A stretch of 64,000 bases of DNA from Rhodospirillaceae bacterium (lineage in GTDB: Bacteria; Pseudomonadota; Alphaproteobacteria; MPNO01; UBA2964): NCBI GenBank assembly GCA_018660305.1, contig JABJKO010000002.1:29714-93713 (forward strand). Direction: 5' to 3'. Below, in pieces: positions 56,138 through 64,000 of the stretch. A program made the translations under genes and the position numbers. The notes under the pieces are model-generated. The model did no database searches. It was not told where the DNA came from and was given only the letters and a program-made list of their open reading frames with translations. Numbering within the stretch: position 1 is the stretch's first letter; each line of letters starts with the position of its first letter.

Positions 56138-56770
56138 CTAACCGTCGACAAAACTGTCCGTGCTGGGATCGAAGCTCGCGAAAATGCCGCTGTCCGGGTC
56201 GCAATACCAGCCGTGAAGTTGCAATTGGCCGTCGAAAACACGGTCGAGCACCCATTGATACGTCATGAGATTCTCGAACGACACACGGATCAGCTCCTCG
56301 CAGCACAGTCGCGCCCGCAGGTCTTCGGCGATATCGACATTGAGCATCCGGCCTACCGCGCTGGCGGCCATCGCGGTCCAGGATGGCAGGAAGCGGCCGT
56401 GCGATACCGCCAGTGCGCCAGGCCCGTCCTGGTCCAGCAGACACCGCACCAGCCCGCAGCCGGGATGCGACAGCAGCACGATGTGTCTGACACCATAGAT
56501 GATAACGGCAAATTCCAGCGCGGCGCCGACGGTGCGGTCTATATCCTCGCCGGCCGACGGTGGCACCAGACCCGCGACGGTGCGGATGTCGTAAATTTCG
56601 CCCGGCGCGGCGCCGGTCAGGGTCAGGGGATCAAGAGACAGGTCGGAGGGAGCGATCAGGGCCGCCTGCGGCGATCCGGTTTCTGCGCCCGATGCCCGCG
56701 CAAACGCCGCGCTGCCGGTGCTGAAGGCGCGCGCATTGTCGATCCAGCCATTCATAAAATCTGCTGTCAT
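56138..56770 (-). CDS. beta-carbonic anhydrase-like protein lacking key active-site residues
   Basis: 210 residues from the ATG at 56770; the open frame extends to 57187 over the Rieske gene without similarity. The beta-class scaffold is clear: 'LVPPSAGEDIDRTVGAALEFAVIIYGVRHIVLLSHPGCGLV' and 'LQLHGWYCDPDSGIF'. But the zinc-binding 'ACSDSR' box reads 'APSDLS': Pro41 replaces the zinc Cys and Ser45 replaces the Arg of the catalytic dyad, with Asp43 kept. His102 and Cys105 remain. Activity as a normal carbonic anhydrase is doubtful. Divergent from the oxygenase genes. Not a frameshift: the rest is intact. Confidence 0.82.
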   Translation of the reverse strand: MTADFMNGWIDNARAFSTGSAAFARASGAETGSPQAALIAPSDLSLDPLTLTGAAPGEIYDIRTVAGLVPPSAGEDIDRTVGAALEFAVIIYGVRHIVLLSHPGCGLVRCLLDQDGPGALAVSHGRFLPSWTAMAASAVGRMLNVDIAEDLRARLCCEELIRVSFENLMTYQWVLDRVFDGQLQLHGWYCDPDSGIFASFDPSTDSFVDG

Positions 56771-56875
56771 ACCCCAGTGATTACAGGATTGGCGGGCACC
56801 GGCCAAGCCTGCCGCCATTGCGCTCCGGGACGGGAGTCCGCATGATCGGGCGAACCGTGGCATAGGGAGGAAACG

Positions 56876-58198
56876 GTGAACGACGGGTTTCGCACCGACG
56901 ACCTGGTCCGGGAGGACCGGGTGCATCGCCGGGTCTATACGGATCCGGATATCTTCGAACGGGAGATGGACCTTCTGTTTGGCACGGCCTGGATCTATGT
57001 GGGCCATGACAGCCAGGTCAGAAAGCCCGGCGATTATTTCTGCACCCGCATCGGCCGCCAGCCGGTGGTTCTGGTGCGCCATGAAGACGACAGCGTTCGG
57101 GTTCTGTACAACCGCTGCGGCCATCGCGGCGCCATGGTTGTGGCGTCGGAAAGCGGCCATGCGGATGAGTTCCGCTGCTGCTATCACGGCTGGACTTATG
57201 AGACCGACGGGCGCTTGAAATCCGTTCCCGTGCGGCAGGGCTATCCGGAGGGCACCGTCGATACAGCCGATCCGTCCTACGGTATGCAGCCGGTGGCGCG
57301 GGTCGATAGCTATCGCGGTTTTATCTTTGCGTCTCTGAGCCCCAAGGGCCCGTCACTGACCGACTATCTCGGCCATATGACCAGTTCGTTCGATGATCTG
57401 GTGGACCGTGCCCCGGAAGGTGAAATCGAGGTGGCGGGAGGCATTGCGCGCCACGCCTATCGCGGCAACTGGAAGCTGATTTTCGAGAACGTGTGTGATG
57501 GGCTGCACCCCACCAGCGTGCATCTGTCGTCCATCGAGGCGGCCCGTGAACAGGATGACGCCGCGTTTAGCGATGGCGCCGGCGAAATCGGCGTGCGCCA
57601 GATGCGTCAGAACGGCGCGCCGCTGGAATTCTGGGACAAGCAGGTGGGGCTCTGGGCTTATCCCAACGGACACAGCTATCTCGGCGATTATCATGATGAC
57701 GAAAAGCTGGTTGTCGCGCAGAACGATCCATCCTTTGCCGACTATGTCGCGGCAATGGAAGCTGTGAAGGGCAAGGAACGGGCGCGCCAGATTCTCGGGG
57801 TAACGCGCTGGAATACCAATATCTATCCGACCATTTCCTTCATGAGCCAGTTCCGCCAGCTCCGCGTTGTCCAGCCCGTCGCCGTCGATCGAACCGAAGT
57901 GCTGGGGTTTTGCTTTCGCCTCAAGGGCGCGCCGGAAAAAATGTTTCATGACACCATCCGCTTCGCCAATATCACCAACGCCACTGCCTCGCCCGTGCTG
58001 ACCGACGATCTGGAGACCTATGACCGGCTGCGCGGCGGGCTGGAGAGCCACGGCAACGACTGGGTGCCCATGTCCCGCGGGCTGGGGCGCGATACTTCGG
58101 ATGGGTATGGCGGGTTGCAGGCCGAGAACGGGCTGAGCGAGCTGCATATCAGAAACATGTTCGCCGCCTGGTCGGACTCCATGGCGGGCGCGGAGTGA
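56876..58198 (+). CDS. Rieske aromatic-ring-hydroxylating oxygenase, large (alpha) subunit
   Basis: 440 residues from a GTG with GGGAGG ahead. The Rieske 2Fe-2S site is C81-x-H83 ... C101-x2-H104 ('CGHRG', 'CCYHGW'), and the mononuclear iron site is N205-x2-D208-x2-H211-x4-H216 ('ENVCDGLHPTSVH'), as in alpha subunits of ring-hydroxylating dioxygenases. It activates O2 on an aromatic substrate; the ligand is unknown. It pairs with the beta subunit next to it. No ferredoxin or reductase gene lies within the window near it. Cytoplasmic. Confidence 0.93.
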   Translation: MNDGFRTDDLVREDRVHRRVYTDPDIFEREMDLLFGTAWIYVGHDSQVRKPGDYFCTRIGRQPVVLVRHEDDSVRVLYNRCGHRGAMVVASESGHADEFRCCYHGWTYETDGRLKSVPVRQGYPEGTVDTADPSYGMQPVARVDSYRGFIFASLSPKGPSLTDYLGHMTSSFDDLVDRAPEGEIEVAGGIARHAYRGNWKLIFENVCDGLHPTSVHLSSIEAAREQDDAAFSDGAGEIGVRQMRQNGAPLEFWDKQVGLWAYPNGHSYLGDYHDDEKLVVAQNDPSFADYVAAMEAVKGKERARQILGVTRWNTNIYPTISFMSQFRQLRVVQPVAVDRTEVLGFCFRLKGAPEKMFHDTIRFANITNATASPVLTDDLETYDRLRGGLESHGNDWVPMSRGLGRDTSDGYGGLQAENGLSELHIRNMFAAWSDSMAGAE

Positions 58199-58205
58199 TC
58201 GTGCC

Positions 58206-58688
58206 GTGACCGACATGCGTGATGTTGAACAATTTCTTTATCATGAGGCCCGTTTGCTGGACGATTCCCGGTTCGACGATTGGCTCGCCCTGTTTACCGA
58301 TTCCGCCTGGTACTGGGTGCCGACAGACCCCAACCAGGAAAACCCTCTGGAGACGGTATCGGTGATCTATGACGATCGGCGGCTTCTGGAGACGCGAGTA
58401 CGGCGGTTGAGCAATCCCAATATCCATGCGCAGTCGCCACCGTCCCGGACCAGCCGGATCATCGGCAATGTGATGATGGAGCCGCCCGATGTGGGTAAGG
58501 ACGGGGCCGATATAAGGGTCTCGTCGCGCTTTCAAATGACTGAGTTTCGCCGCGATATGCAGCGTCACTTTGCCGGCGCGCTGACCCATGGCCTGGTAGG
58601 CAACAAGGACGGGTTCAAAATTGCCTGGAAACGCGTCGACCTGGTGAATTGCGATGGTATGATGGAGGGAATCACCGTACCTTTCTGA
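58206..58688 (+). CDS. ring-hydroxylating oxygenase, small (beta) subunit
   Basis: 160 residues from a GTG at 58206, 7 bp after the alpha-subunit stop; an ATG at 58215 is possible. The SnoaL-like cone fold of beta subunits is seen in 'EQFLYHEARLLDDSRFDDWLALFTDSAWYWVP' and 'HAQSPPSRTSRIIGNV'. It supports the alpha trimer in a hexamer and rarely contributes to catalysis. End of the two-gene unit. Confidence 0.92.
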   Translation: MTDMRDVEQFLYHEARLLDDSRFDDWLALFTDSAWYWVPTDPNQENPLETVSVIYDDRRLLETRVRRLSNPNIHAQSPPSRTSRIIGNVMMEPPDVGKDGADIRVSSRFQMTEFRRDMQRHFAGALTHGLVGNKDGFKIAWKRVDLVNCDGMMEGITVPF

Positions 58689-58787
58689 TCCGTAATGGCG
58701 GGCCCGTTGCGCCGGGAGGCTAAACCCGCTAGATACCCCGCTGCGCCGAACCAGGACATTAAACGCTTACACCAGACGCCTTAAGTT

Positions 58788-59963
58788 ATGACCGAATATG
58801 AACGCAATGCCCTATTGCCGGCGGGACTCCGCGACGTGCTGCCGCATGACGCGGCCTTCGAAGCGGCAATTGTCGAGATCCTGGTAGCCGTGTTCGCGGC
58901 GCGCGGCTATGACCGGGTCAAGCCGCCACTGATCGAGTTCGAAGACAGCCTGCTGGCCGGCGCCGGTATTGCGGTGGCGTCGCAGACCTTTCGGCTGATG
59001 GATCCCGTATCGCAGCGCATGATGGGGGTGCGCGCCGATATTACGCCGCAGATCGCGCGCATCGCGAAATCCCGTCTCGCAGGAACGCCGCGGCCGCTGC
59101 GTCTGTCCTATGCCGGGGATGTGTTGCGGGTCCGCGGCAGTCAGCTCAGGCCTGAACGTCAGATCGTTCAGGTCGGCGCCGAGCTTATCGGCGCCGCAGC
59201 ACCCGCCGCCGATGCGGAAATCATCACCATGGCTATGGAGGCGATCGCGGCGACGGGGGTCGATGGTCTGACAGTTGATTTGACGGTTCCCAGGCTGGTG
59301 CCAAGTCTGCTGGAACGGCACGGCATTGACGGCGATTTGGCGCTGTCGATCCGCGAAGCGCTGGACCGCAAGGATCCTGATGGCGTTGCGTCCGTGGCCG
59401 GACCAGCGGCCGCCATGCTGACCGGCCTGTTGTCGGCAACCGGGCCGGTGGATGAGGCGCTTGCGAAGATGGCCGCTATGGATTTGCCGGATACGGCCGC
59501 CGGTGAGCGGGATCGCGTCGCTGAGGTGGTCGCGCTGGTCCGGGCCATGTCACCCGGCATTGTTCTCACCCTTGATCCGGTGGAAAATCGTGGGTTCGAA
59601 TATCACACCGGCATCGGTTTCACGGTCTTCGCCGCGGGTCACTCCGGCGAGCTGGCAAGCGGCGGGCGGTACCGCGCACGCGATATCGACGGCAGCGACA
59701 AAGAAGGTGAACGGGCTACCGGCGTGACGCTTTACGTCGATGGTATATTGGCGCTGGTGACACCCGGTGAAGAGGGGAGGCGCGTTTTCATTCCCTATGA
59801 AACCGATATTTCCGCCGCCGCGACACTGCGCGATGAGGGATGGGTTACGGTAATGGCGTTGGAAGCCCACACCGATAACCGCGCACAGGCCGTCGCAATC
59901 GGCTGTTCGCATCTGTTGGGTAAAGCGGGACCGGAACCGGTCCAAAAAGGACAAAAAGCATGA
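58788..59963 (+). CDS. hisZ: ATP phosphoribosyltransferase regulatory subunit
   Basis: 391 residues, a histidyl-tRNA synthetase paralogue without the catalytic tail: '[31 protein letters not shown]', motif 2-like '[15 protein letters not shown]' and '[16 protein letters not shown]'. Needed for activity and feedback control of the short HisG. The gene order hisZ-purA is typical of alphaproteobacteria; hisG is not in the window. The last codons overlap the purA start (ATGA). Confidence 0.92.
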   Translation: MTEYERNALLPAGLRDVLPHDAAFEAAIVEILVAVFAARGYDRVKPPLIEFEDSLLAGAGIAVASQTFRLMDPVSQRMMGVRADITPQIARIAKSRLAGTPRPLRLSYAGDVLRVRGSQLRPERQIVQVGAELIGAAAPAADAEIITMAMEAIAATGVDGLTVDLTVPRLVPSLLERHGIDGDLALSIREALDRKDPDGVASVAGPAAAMLTGLLSATGPVDEALAKMAAMDLPDTAAGERDRVAEVVALVRAMSPGIVLTLDPVENRGFEYHTGIGFTVFAAGHSGELASGGRYRARDIDGSDKEGERATGVTLYVDGILALVTPGEEGRRVFIPYETDISAAATLRDEGWVTVMALEAHTDNRAQAVAIGCSHLLGKAGPEPVQKGQKA

Positions 59964-61252
59964 CCAATGTGGTGGTCGTCGGCTCGCAATGGGGCGACGA
60001 GGGAAAAGGTAAGATCGTCGACTGGCTGTCGAATCGGGCCGATGTGGTGGTTCGGTTCCAGGGGGGGCACAACGCGGGCCATACGCTGGTCATCGGTGAT
60101 GTAACCTACAAGCTCAGCCTGCTGCCGTCCGGCTCGGTGCGGCCCGGCAAGCTCTCGATCATTGGGAATGGGGTGGTGGTGGATCCCTGGGCCCTGCTCG
60201 ACGAGATCGAAACCATCGCGTCTCAGGGTGTCACCGTTACGCCGGATACGTTGAAGATCGCCAACAACGCAACTCTGATTTTGCCTCTGCATGGCGCGCT
60301 CGACCGGGCCCGTGAGGAAGCGCGGGGCAGCGGTAAAATCGGCACCACTGGACGGGGCATAGGGCCGGCTTATGAAGACAAGGTTGCGCGCCGCGCCATC
60401 CGGGTCTGTGATCTTGCCGAGGATGCGCAACTGTCTGAGCGGGTCGACCAGCTTCTTTCGCACCATAACGCGTTGGCACGCGGTCTCGGGGCGGACGAAA
60501 CCGATGCCGTCGAGCTTCTGGCAGCGCTGCGGGAAATGGCGCCGCGTCTGCTGCCCTATGCCGATGATGTCTGGAACTATCTGGATGAGGCGAAGCGGGA
60601 CGGTAAACGAATTCTATTCGAGGGGGCACAGGGTGCCATGCTCGATGTGGATCATGGCACCTATCCGTTCGTCACCTCGTCCAATACCCATGCGGCGCAG
60701 GCAGCTGTAGGGTCCGGCACGGGCGTGCGGTCGATCGGATATGTGCTTGGCATCACCAAGGCATACACGACGCGGGTCGGCAGTGGCCCGTTTCCCACTG
60801 AACAGGACAACGAGATCGGCCAGCGCCTTGGCGAACGGGGACATGAGTTCGGGACCGTGACCGGCCGCCGCCGCCGCTGTGGCTGGTTTGACGCGGTGAT
60901 GGTCCGCCAGGCCGTGAAGGTCGGCGGTATTGATGGTATCGCGTTGACCAAACTCGATGTTCTGGATGGCATGGAGACACTTCAGGTCTGCACGGGTTAC
61001 CGCTATGGCGGCAAGGAATATAGCTCGTTTCCTACCGGACGAGGGGCACAGGCCGGCGTCGAGCCGATCTTCGAGACCCTCGATGGGTGGTCCGATAGTA
61101 CCAGGGGTGCGCGTAGCTGGGCCGATCTGCCGGCGACCGCCATCAAATACATTCGCCGGATCGAGGAGCTCATCGAGGCGCCGGTGGCGATGCTGTCTAC
61201 GAGCCCTGAAAGGGATGACACCATTTTGGTTCACGACCCCTTCGCGGGCTGA
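59960..61252 (+). CDS. purA: adenylosuccinate synthetase
   Basis: 430 residues. '[21 protein letters not shown]' is the nucleotide loop, '[15 protein letters not shown]' contains catalytic residues, and '[17 protein letters not shown]' and '[15 protein letters not shown]' complete the pattern. Makes adenylosuccinate from IMP and aspartate with GTP. Coupled to hisZ by a 4-base overlap. Confidence 0.97.
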   Translation: MTNVVVVGSQWGDEGKGKIVDWLSNRADVVVRFQGGHNAGHTLVIGDVTYKLSLLPSGSVRPGKLSIIGNGVVVDPWALLDEIETIASQGVTVTPDTLKIANNATLILPLHGALDRAREEARGSGKIGTTGRGIGPAYEDKVARRAIRVCDLAEDAQLSERVDQLLSHHNALARGLGADETDAVELLAALREMAPRLLPYADDVWNYLDEAKRDGKRILFEGAQGAMLDVDHGTYPFVTSSNTHAAQAAVGSGTGVRSIGYVLGITKAYTTRVGSGPFPTEQDNEIGQRLGERGHEFGTVTGRRRRCGWFDAVMVRQAVKVGGIDGIALTKLDVLDGMETLQVCTGYRYGGKEYSSFPTGRGAQAGVEPIFETLDGWSDSTRGARSWADLPATAIKYIRRIEELIEAPVAMLSTSPERDDTILVHDPFAG

Positions 61253-61445
61253 TCGAAAACTTGCACCATAGGGCGAGTGCTAAGTCTTTGATTTTTAATA
61301 CTTTGGCCCCATCGAAATATTTTGAGGCCTGACCTAACTAATTGAAAATAAAAGAAAAAATTGTCTTCCGCATTAATAATCCGTTTGCTTTAAACACCTA
61401 AGCTCGTTCGATTCCGCTATTTGGCGGATCACGAGGAGTTTAGCC
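61253..61445. other. AT-rich intergenic region between purA and the pseudokinase gene
   Basis: 193 bp, much lower in GC than the flanking genes, with A/T runs at about 61284-61300 and 61340-61400. It probably holds the promoter for the pseudokinase gene; no box with correct spacing could be picked. A GAGGAG ribosome site lies at its end. No gene, tRNA or obvious terminator was seen. Confidence 0.45.
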
Positions 61446-63476
61446 GTGGCCGACGACGGATCGTCACAGAACGACCAGAACGAGGAAGAGACCGCCGCCG
61501 GCGATATTGTTCTCGATAACCGGTATCACATACTGGTCGGTTCGCGCTTGCCCGATTTGGATTTGGGTGGTGCCGAGGCTGTGACTGTACGAGACGATCG
61601 CAATTCCAGCGACGCATTGTTCGCGCGTATTTGCCCCTCCGATTCGTTGCCCCGGCTCGAATTATTAAACAACTTCAAACATATGATGGACGCCAAAATG
61701 CTGCGTCCTCTGGAGTGCGGGTCGGTGAGATGGCCAGGATCCAGGGCTGCCCGCACGGCCATCATCTTTCATAAGCCCGAACATGGGGCTGTTCTGCCGC
61801 TGGGTGCCGAAAATATCAACGCGCTTCACACCGAGGAAATTACCCGTTGCGTACTGACGCCCATTATCCAGACTCTCGGTGTACTGACCCAGCGCTCGCT
61901 TACCCACCGCTCCATTCGCGCCGATAATATTCACTGGGATGGCGCGGGACGAAATTCAGTGTTGCTGGGCGATTGCATCAGCTACCCACCTGCCTTTATG
62001 CAGCCGGTGGTCTATGAAACCATCGAGTCGGGAATGACCCCGCCGATCAGTCGCGGTGCCGGTACTGTCCGGGATGATTTTTATTCGCTCGGTGTGACGA
62101 TTGTCGCCCTTGCCACGGGTAAAGTACCGCTCAGCGACAAATCGGATGAGGAGATTATCGAGTCCAAGCTTAAGCGGGGTTCTTATGCCGCTCTGATGGA
62201 TGGCGCCCGGCCACCCTTTGGATTGCGCGAACTGCTGCGCGGTCTGCTCTCCGACATTGCGGAGGAGCGATGGGGCATGGATCAACTCGAACAGTGGATG
62301 GCCGGCGGGCTGCGGTCCACCGTTCAGGAAGCGCGCAGCGGCGCTGCTGAAAGACCCTTTGAGTATGGCGGCAAGGAATATTCGAATCTACGGGCCCTGG
62401 CCCATGCATTTGGCGATAGCTGGAAGAAGGCCGGGAAGGCTATCGCGGATCCTTCTTTTGAAAAATGGTTGTCACGCATAACCGCGGACGGCCCGATGTC
62501 GGAGCGTATAGACTCCATTTTGGCCCTGAGGGCGGATGTCGGCAAAATGGGTCCCGCACAGGTTACCCAGGTTTGTATGTTTCTCGATCCCTGTGGCCCC
62601 CTGCGCTACAACGGACTGACCACCATGCCCTTTTCCACGGGCCCGGCCCTCGCCCACGCTTTCGCCAAAAAGGACAAAGACCGGGTAAATCTCATCCTTG
62701 AAAGTATTACGGGCGGTCTTGCCATTAAGTGGTTCAACTGCCAATCGACACGCGACCAAATTCTGTTCGAGAAAGACCTGAAGGACATGCGGCGGATGCA
62801 GCAATTGATGCGTCACACCGGACCAGGCTATGGGATCGAACGCTGTCTCTACATGCTCAACCCCCATCTTCCCTGCCAGAGCGAATTTCTTCAGGGCCAA
62901 TTTGTCTCCGATGTGCGCGAACTTCTCCCCATTCTTGAAAAGCTGATTGAGAAAAATGGCGAGCTGCCCACCATCGTCGACCGACATCTGACGGCCTTCA
63001 TTGCCAGCCGCATCAGAGCGAATATCGACCGTCTTCTTTTCGCCCTGGAAGCCGCCCAGGGCGACGCCTTCATGACAAAGCTCGGCATGCTGTCGCTGTT
63101 TGCCGCCGTCCAGTCCAAACATGGGCCGGACGAACTGCCGCACCTGACCGCCTGGCTGGCCCGCGAGCTCGAACCCGCTGTAGACCGCTATCAGGGAAAA
63201 TCGATGCGCGATCAAATGCGCAAAAAACTGAAGGCGTTATCGGGCGGTGGGAATTTGGTGGATCTCCATGCCTGCCTTAACAGCGAAAACGCGCTGAAAA
63301 AGGATGAGGTCGCCAAGAAAAAGGCGATGAGAGAGTTCGCCAGCGCGGCGCGGGAAATTGGCGCCCTCGAATCCAAGGAATTTCATGACAGCGTACAACG
63401 GCTCGGATGGCGTATCGCGTCCGGCATCAGTACCAGTGTGTCCTTCGCAACCGCCGTCATCGTTGTGTTTTCTTAA
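61446..63476 (+). CDS. tail-anchored pseudokinase-like protein
   Basis: 676 residues from a GTG with GAGGAG nine bases ahead. Residues 25-290 have the outline of a Ser/Thr kinase, with HRD-like 'LTHRSIRADNIHW' (His154, Arg155, Ser156, Asn161), DFG-like 'LLGDCIS' (Asp176) and the 'DDFYSLGVTI' helix F (210-219). The catalytic Asp is Ser156, and the beta-3 Lys is Arg61, so phosphotransfer is unlikely. Residues 300-640 are helical and unfamiliar. A single hydrophobic segment at 655-676 suggests a tail anchor. Probably a signalling scaffold. Upstream is an AT-rich gap; a membrane-protein gene follows in the same direction. Confidence 0.75.
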   Translation: MADDGSSQNDQNEEETAAGDIVLDNRYHILVGSRLPDLDLGGAEAVTVRDDRNSSDALFARICPSDSLPRLELLNNFKHMMDAKMLRPLECGSVRWPGSRAARTAIIFHKPEHGAVLPLGAENINALHTEEITRCVLTPIIQTLGVLTQRSLTHRSIRADNIHWDGAGRNSVLLGDCISYPPAFMQPVVYETIESGMTPPISRGAGTVRDDFYSLGVTIVALATGKVPLSDKSDEEIIESKLKRGSYAALMDGARPPFGLRELLRGLLSDIAEERWGMDQLEQWMAGGLRSTVQEARSGAAERPFEYGGKEYSNLRALAHAFGDSWKKAGKAIADPSFEKWLSRITADGPMSERIDSILALRADVGKMGPAQVTQVCMFLDPCGPLRYNGLTTMPFSTGPALAHAFAKKDKDRVNLILESITGGLAIKWFNCQSTRDQILFEKDLKDMRRMQQLMRHTGPGYGIERCLYMLNPHLPCQSEFLQGQFVSDVRELLPILEKLIEKNGELPTIVDRHLTAFIASRIRANIDRLLFALEAAQGDAFMTKLGMLSLFAAVQSKHGPDELPHLTAWLARELEPAVDRYQGKSMRDQMRKKLKALSGGGNLVDLHACLNSENALKKDEVAKKKAMREFASAAREIGALESKEFHDSVQRLGWRIASGISTSVSFATAVIVVFS

Positions 63477-63497
63477 AATGCGCGTAGGGGCATCCAT

Positions 63498-64000
63498 ATG
63501 AGCAGGGCTGGACAGAAACGGCGGACGACCAAACCCGTGGTGATCGCCATGGGTGTGTTGGGCCTGTTGCTGCTCGCGCTCCCCACCACGATGGTTCTGG
63601 CCATTGGTATGGCCCCGACGATGACTGCGTTTCTGGGAGACAGAACCCCGGGTCGGTTTCTGACCAAGTGCGTTGCCGGCATGAATTTTGCTGGGGTTAT
63701 TCCGTCGCTCTATCACTTGTGGACCACCGGTCACGATCTTTCGACGGCGATGAAAGTCGTTACCGACATCTATGCCTGGTTCCTTATGTATGGCGCCGCT
63801 GCCATGGGGTGGATGCTGTTTATGGGGCTGCCCGGCGCCGTCGCCATGTTCCGGGCACTAAACGCCAAGCGGCGGATCTATGTGTTACAGGAAAAGCAGA
63901 AAGACCTGATCAATGAGTGGGGTGACTGCATTCTGCCCGCCGCGGAATCGCAGAGCACCAGCGGCGAAAGAAAGACCGATGACCAGGAGCAGGCCGCGCC
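63498..64000 (+). CDS. membrane protein of unknown function, 3' end outside the window
   Basis: ATG at 63498; open to the end of the window, giving 167 residues without a stop. The N-terminus 'MSRAGQKRRTTK' is basic, followed by three hydrophobic segments (about residues 14-38, 62-80 and 88-118). The last third is a charged soluble region that begins 'ALNAKRRIYVLQEKQKDLINEWGDC'. It follows the pseudokinase by 21 bp in the same direction, so the two may be co-transcribed. No family recognised. Confidence 0.6.
   Translation, partial: MSRAGQKRRTTKPVVIAMGVLGLLLLALPTTMVLAIGMAPTMTAFLGDRTPGRFLTKCVAGMNFAGVIPSLYHLWTTGHDLSTAMKVVTDIYAWFLMYGAAAMGWMLFMGLPGAVAMFRALNAKRRIYVLQEKQKDLINEWGDCILPAAESQSTSGERKTDDQEQAA

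Noticed and set aside
59585..59610. GGTTCGAA-like T-loop sequence
   Set aside because: It lies inside hisZ and no acceptor or anticodon stem can be folded around it, so it is not a tRNA.

Overview
The window is GC-rich, gene-dense bacterial chromosome, most likely from a free-living alphaproteobacterium (Rhodospirillales-like). Support for this comes from the hisZ-purA pair, the MoxR/DUF58/DUF4159 operon, the DUF1285-Nudix-DUF6111-pcnB string, petABC, an RpoH-type sigma factor, UbiK, serC-serA and a CtrA-type TTAA-N7-TTAA box. No rRNA, tRNA, CRISPR array, prophage or insertion sequence was seen. The assignment rests on gene content and order only.

Left part (1-15.5 kb) is accessory uptake and catabolism. 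It holds the end of a p-hydroxycinnamoyl-CoA hydratase/lyase with an odd basic tail, two MetE C-domain-like methyltransferases around a glutathione S-transferase, a complete branched-chain-type ABC importer (five genes), and a TRAP system with one divergent dctP and two tandem, very similar dctQM modules. A P460-type c cytochrome and a 2OG-Fe(II) oxygenase follow.

Middle part A (15.5-31.6 kb): a minus-strand MoxR/DUF58/DUF4159/large membrane protein operon, divergent DUF1285-nudL-DUF6111-pcnB, rfbD-rfbC for dTDP-rhamnose, an exported unknown, hemF-trmL, and petABC for the bc1 complex ending in a strong terminator.

Middle part B (31.6-36.3 kb): mtnP, a GNAT acetyltransferase, mtnA and a class II aldolase/short-chain dehydrogenase fusion. 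Together they suggest a methylthioadenosine salvage route that cleaves methylthioribulose-1-P to DHAP and an aldehyde. A GC-rich palindromic repeat inside this cluster is also present at 478-584.

Middle part C (36.3-48 kb) is housekeeping: ychF-pth-rplY-prs, a lipoprotein, pgeF, midA-like methyltransferase, lgt and hldD on the minus strand, then ubiK, ybjN and proC on the plus strand.

Right part (48-64 kb): an RpoH-type sigma factor divergent from a TetR regulator, a decayed SGNH-hydrolase gene, an EnvZ/OmpR-type two-component pair, serC-serA, a CBS-BON protein, a beta-carbonic-anhydrase homologue missing key residues, an orphan Rieske oxygenase, hisZ-purA, and finally a tail-anchored pseudokinase next to a membrane protein cut by the window end. 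The most novel-looking items are the pseudokinase/membrane pair, the mtn-aldolase/SDR cluster, the degenerate carbonic anhydrase and the SGNH gene remnant.
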